In this document: piece after piece, positions 62,496 through 64,000 of the stretch | Layout: the number at the start of each line of letters is the position of its first letter | Position numbering within the stretch: the stretch's first letter is position 1 | Assembly (NCBI RefSeq): GCF_008704655.1 | Contig: NZ_CP023688.1 | Span: 8,745,001-8,809,000 of the forward strand | DNA length: 64,000 nt | Direction: 5' to 3' | Origin: Streptomyces rimosus | GTDB taxonomy: Bacteria > Actinomycetota > Actinomycetes > Streptomycetales > Streptomycetaceae | Notes under the pieces: generated by a model | The model's database searches: none | What the model was told of the DNA's origin: nothing | The model's input: only the letters and a program-made list of their open reading frames with translations | Position numbers and translations under genes: made by a program

Positions 62496-62863
62496 CACGG
62501 GCCCTCCTCCAGCAGCCGGCGCAGCACCTGCTCGTCGTCCGGGCTCAGATGGGCGACGAAGCGGGCCAGCACCGTCTTGCGGTCGCTGTCGCGGTCGAGT
62601 TCGCCGTGCATGCGCAGGGCGGTCAGGCCGTGCGGGTCCTGGACGGGGCGGTAGGCGTAGCCGCGGCCCTGCCGCTCCCGGTGGAGGGTGCCCTTCTCGT
62701 ACAGGCGCGACAGGATCGTGGTCACGGTCGTACGGGCCAGGCCGGAGTCGAGAGCGGCCTGTACCTGGGCCGGGGTGAGCGGTGTGTCCGCGGCCCACAG
62801 TGCGGCCAGCACCGCGGCTTCCAGCTCGCCCCCCGGCCGGCGCTCGTCCTTTTCGGCGTTCAC
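62495..62863 (-). CDS. BlaI/MecI-type repressor
   Basis: A 122-residue DNA-binding repressor. GTG 62863 is chosen because GAGGAG lies 6 bases upstream. The winged helix reads LEAAVLAALWAADTPLTPAQVQAALDSGLARTTVTTILSRLYEKGTLHRERQGRGYAYRP. The C-terminal helices (DRKTVLARFVAHLSPDDEQVLRRLL) form the dimer. It should bind the two TACA-TGTA operators directly upstream (62890-62922). It is divergent from the PAP2 phosphatase gene. Confidence 0.92.
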   Translation of the reverse strand: MNAEKDERRPGGELEAAVLAALWAADTPLTPAQVQAALDSGLARTTVTTILSRLYEKGTLHRERQGRGYAYRPVQDPHGLTALRMHGELDRDSDRKTVLARFVAHLSPDDEQVLRRLLEEGP

Positions 62864-62889
62864 GGGAACGCTCCTCACCTCACCATCGT

Positions 62890-62922
62890 CTACAGTGCTG
62901 TAGACCGTCTACAGAATTGTAG
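62890..62922. promoter_or_regulatory. Two BlaI-type operators
   Basis: CTACAGTGCTGTAG (62890-62903) and CTACAGAATTGTAG (62909-62922) both fit the CTACA-N4-TGTAG BlaI box. Their centres are 19 bp apart, close to two helical turns. They lie 27 bases before the BlaI start and between it and the divergent PAP2 gene. Confidence 0.85.
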
Positions 62923-63143
62923 TCGGTCGGGTGCGCGGCCGGGTGCCGTGCATCCGGCCGCCGCCGGGAAGGACTCGTGCCGATGCCCGTACCCGTTCCA
63001 TCGTCGCAGCCCGCGCAGGGCCTGCTCCCCGCGCAGCCGCCGCCGGCCGCCTGCGCCGCGCCGGTGGGTCCGCTGATGCCGCCCGCCGCCGCTTCGTACG
63101 CGTACCGAAGCCGCAGGTCCGCCCTGGCGAAGGGGACATGTAG

Positions 63144-63776
63144 GTGATCCTGGCGTTCGACGGGGCGCCGGTCGACGGCCCCGCCTACGAAGCCGTGACG
63201 CGCCTGGCGCAGCACTCGCCCCGCTGGCTGGACACCGCGGTCACGGTGTGGTCCGCATACGGGCTGGCGCTCTTCGCCCTGCTCATGGTCCTGGGCTGGT
63301 GGCGGGCCCGCCGCACGGGAGCCGCGGCTGCGGTGACGGCGCTGGCCGTACCGCTCGCCGCTCTCCTGGCGTACGGCCTGGACGTCGTCCTGAAGCCTGT
63401 GGTCCGCGAGGACCGACCGTGCCAGAGCCTGCGGGTGAGCACCCTGGAGGCGTGCCCGGCGCCCGGCGACTGGTCGTTCCCCAGCAATCACGCGGCGATC
63501 GCGGCGGCAGCGGCCGTGGCGCTGCTGTTCGTCTCGCGGTGGCTGGGTGCCCTCGCCTGCGGAGCGGCGGCTGCCATGGCGGCCTCCCGGGTCTGGGTGG
63601 GCGTGCACTATCCGCACGACGTCCTGACCGGTCTGGTCGTGGGCGGGCTCACCGCACTCGGGATCATGCTTGCGGCGGGGCGTCTTTCCCCGGCGCTCGC
63701 CCTAAGGATGACGGCGGCCGGACCGTTGCGCCTGCTGCTGTCGGCCTCGGCGCACGGGCCGGGTTCAGCGCCTTGA
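63144..63776 (+). CDS. PAP2-family membrane phosphatase
   Basis: A 210-residue inner-membrane phosphatase of the type that dephosphorylates undecaprenyl pyrophosphate or phosphatidic acid on the outer face. The three PAP2 motifs are complete: KPVVREDRPCQ (KxxxxxxRP), PSNHA (PSxH) and SRVWVGVHYPHD (SRxxxxxHxxxD). Four to five hydrophobic helices surround them. GTG 63144 has GGGGA upstream. It is divergent from blaI across the BlaI boxes, so it is a candidate for BlaI control and for a role in cell-wall precursor recycling or antibiotic tolerance. Confidence 0.9.
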   Translation: MILAFDGAPVDGPAYEAVTRLAQHSPRWLDTAVTVWSAYGLALFALLMVLGWWRARRTGAAAAVTALAVPLAALLAYGLDVVLKPVVREDRPCQSLRVSTLEACPAPGDWSFPSNHAAIAAAAAVALLFVSRWLGALACGAAAAMAASRVWVGVHYPHDVLTGLVVGGLTALGIMLAAGRLSPALALRMTAAGPLRLLLSASAHGPGSAP

Positions 63777-63907
63777 CCACAGGTGTCGTCAGCCCGTCCG
63801 GTCGGTCCGTCAGCGGCTTCCCTTCTCTGCTCCGACCGGTGCGAGCGAGGCGCCTGCCGACGCCGTGGCGTCATCGGGGGCAGCGCTGGATCACGGGCGC
63901 CGGTGGC

Positions 63908-64000
63908 TCAGCAGTGCGCCATCCCCGTGTACGACACCGTGGTCGACGGTGAGTTGGTGCTGGTGTCGTTGACCTGCCGGTTGCTGCTGTACAGCCGGAA
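63908..64000 (-). CDS. C-terminal end of a gene cut by the right edge
   Basis: The last 30 codons read FRLYSSNRQVNDTSTNSPSTTVSYT and end AHC before TGA at 63908. The Ser/Thr/Asn richness and a Cys near the end resemble secreted proteins, but too little is present to name it. The 130-base gap after the PAP2 gene carries no feature. Confidence 0.5.
   Translation of the reverse strand, partial: FRLYSSNRQVNDTSTNSPSTTVSYTGMAHC

Overview
The window reads as chromosomal DNA of a Streptomyces (or very close actinomycete). Base composition is very GC-rich with strong third-position GC, GTG starts and 4-base GTGA overlaps are common, and marker loci are present: a CslA/GlxA/CslZ-type hyphal-tip glycan locus, a chitinase behind a DasR-like site, hsp18 with its divergent regulator, STAS-ANTAR and DUF2267 genes, and chaplin-like secreted proteins. 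Many truncated or frameshifted genes and transposase scraps between intact operons suggest an accessory, arm-like part of the chromosome. No rRNA, tRNA, CRISPR array or complete insertion sequence was seen.

Layout. 1-8.8 kb: partial RNase HI, secreted lipase, PucR-like regulator, DUF3140 protein, membrane endonuclease/exonuclease/phosphatase (EEP) protein with a small membrane partner, and a two-gene ABC importer without a binding protein behind two identical-type palindromes. 8.9-12.1 kb: GH18 chitinase with DasR-type operator, then an ArsR-like regulator coupled to an MFS exporter. 12.3-23 kb: surface-glycan genes. The first operon has a structured leader, a small membrane protein, a deacetylase-like/GT2 fusion whose deacetylase motifs are degenerate, and an LCP ligase. 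Transposase debris follows, then cslZ (GH6) converging on glxA and cslA. 23.6-32.5 kb: asparagine-synthetase remnant, DUF4956-VTC pair, OmpR-type response regulator with a wrecked kinase, a FAD oxidoreductase, and an intact NarL-type two-component pair.

33-42.7 kb: GT4 glycosyltransferase, LacI fragment, charged-repeat protein, STAS-ANTAR protein, divergent winged-helix regulator, recombinase and MmyB-regulator remnants, a chaplin-like secreted protein, and an hsp18-DUF2267-DUF2267 operon with a divergent regulator and palindromic operator. 43-46.9 kb: DUF3159 and DJ-1/PfpI proteins, prophage tail-gene remnants, a second chaplin-like paralogue and an HNH nuclease. 47-54.8 kb: ferredoxin, ferredoxin reductase and P450 in one operon, an alpha/beta hydrolase, a second P450, and an SDR-TetR pair behind direct repeats. 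55-64 kb: a deletion scar joining two truncated genes, a lytic-transglycosylase lipoprotein, a Tat-exported phosphoesterase, a BASS-type transporter, a propeller-like protein, and a BlaI-M56 pair divergent from a PAP2 phosphatase across two BlaI-type operators. A secreted-looking protein is cut by the right edge.

The most distinctive themes are cell-surface glycan assembly (two GT2 synthases, LCP ligase, copper oxidase, GH6, GT4, PAP2) and several small regulator-operator modules legible at base level. All functions are inferred from motifs read by eye; no database search was run.
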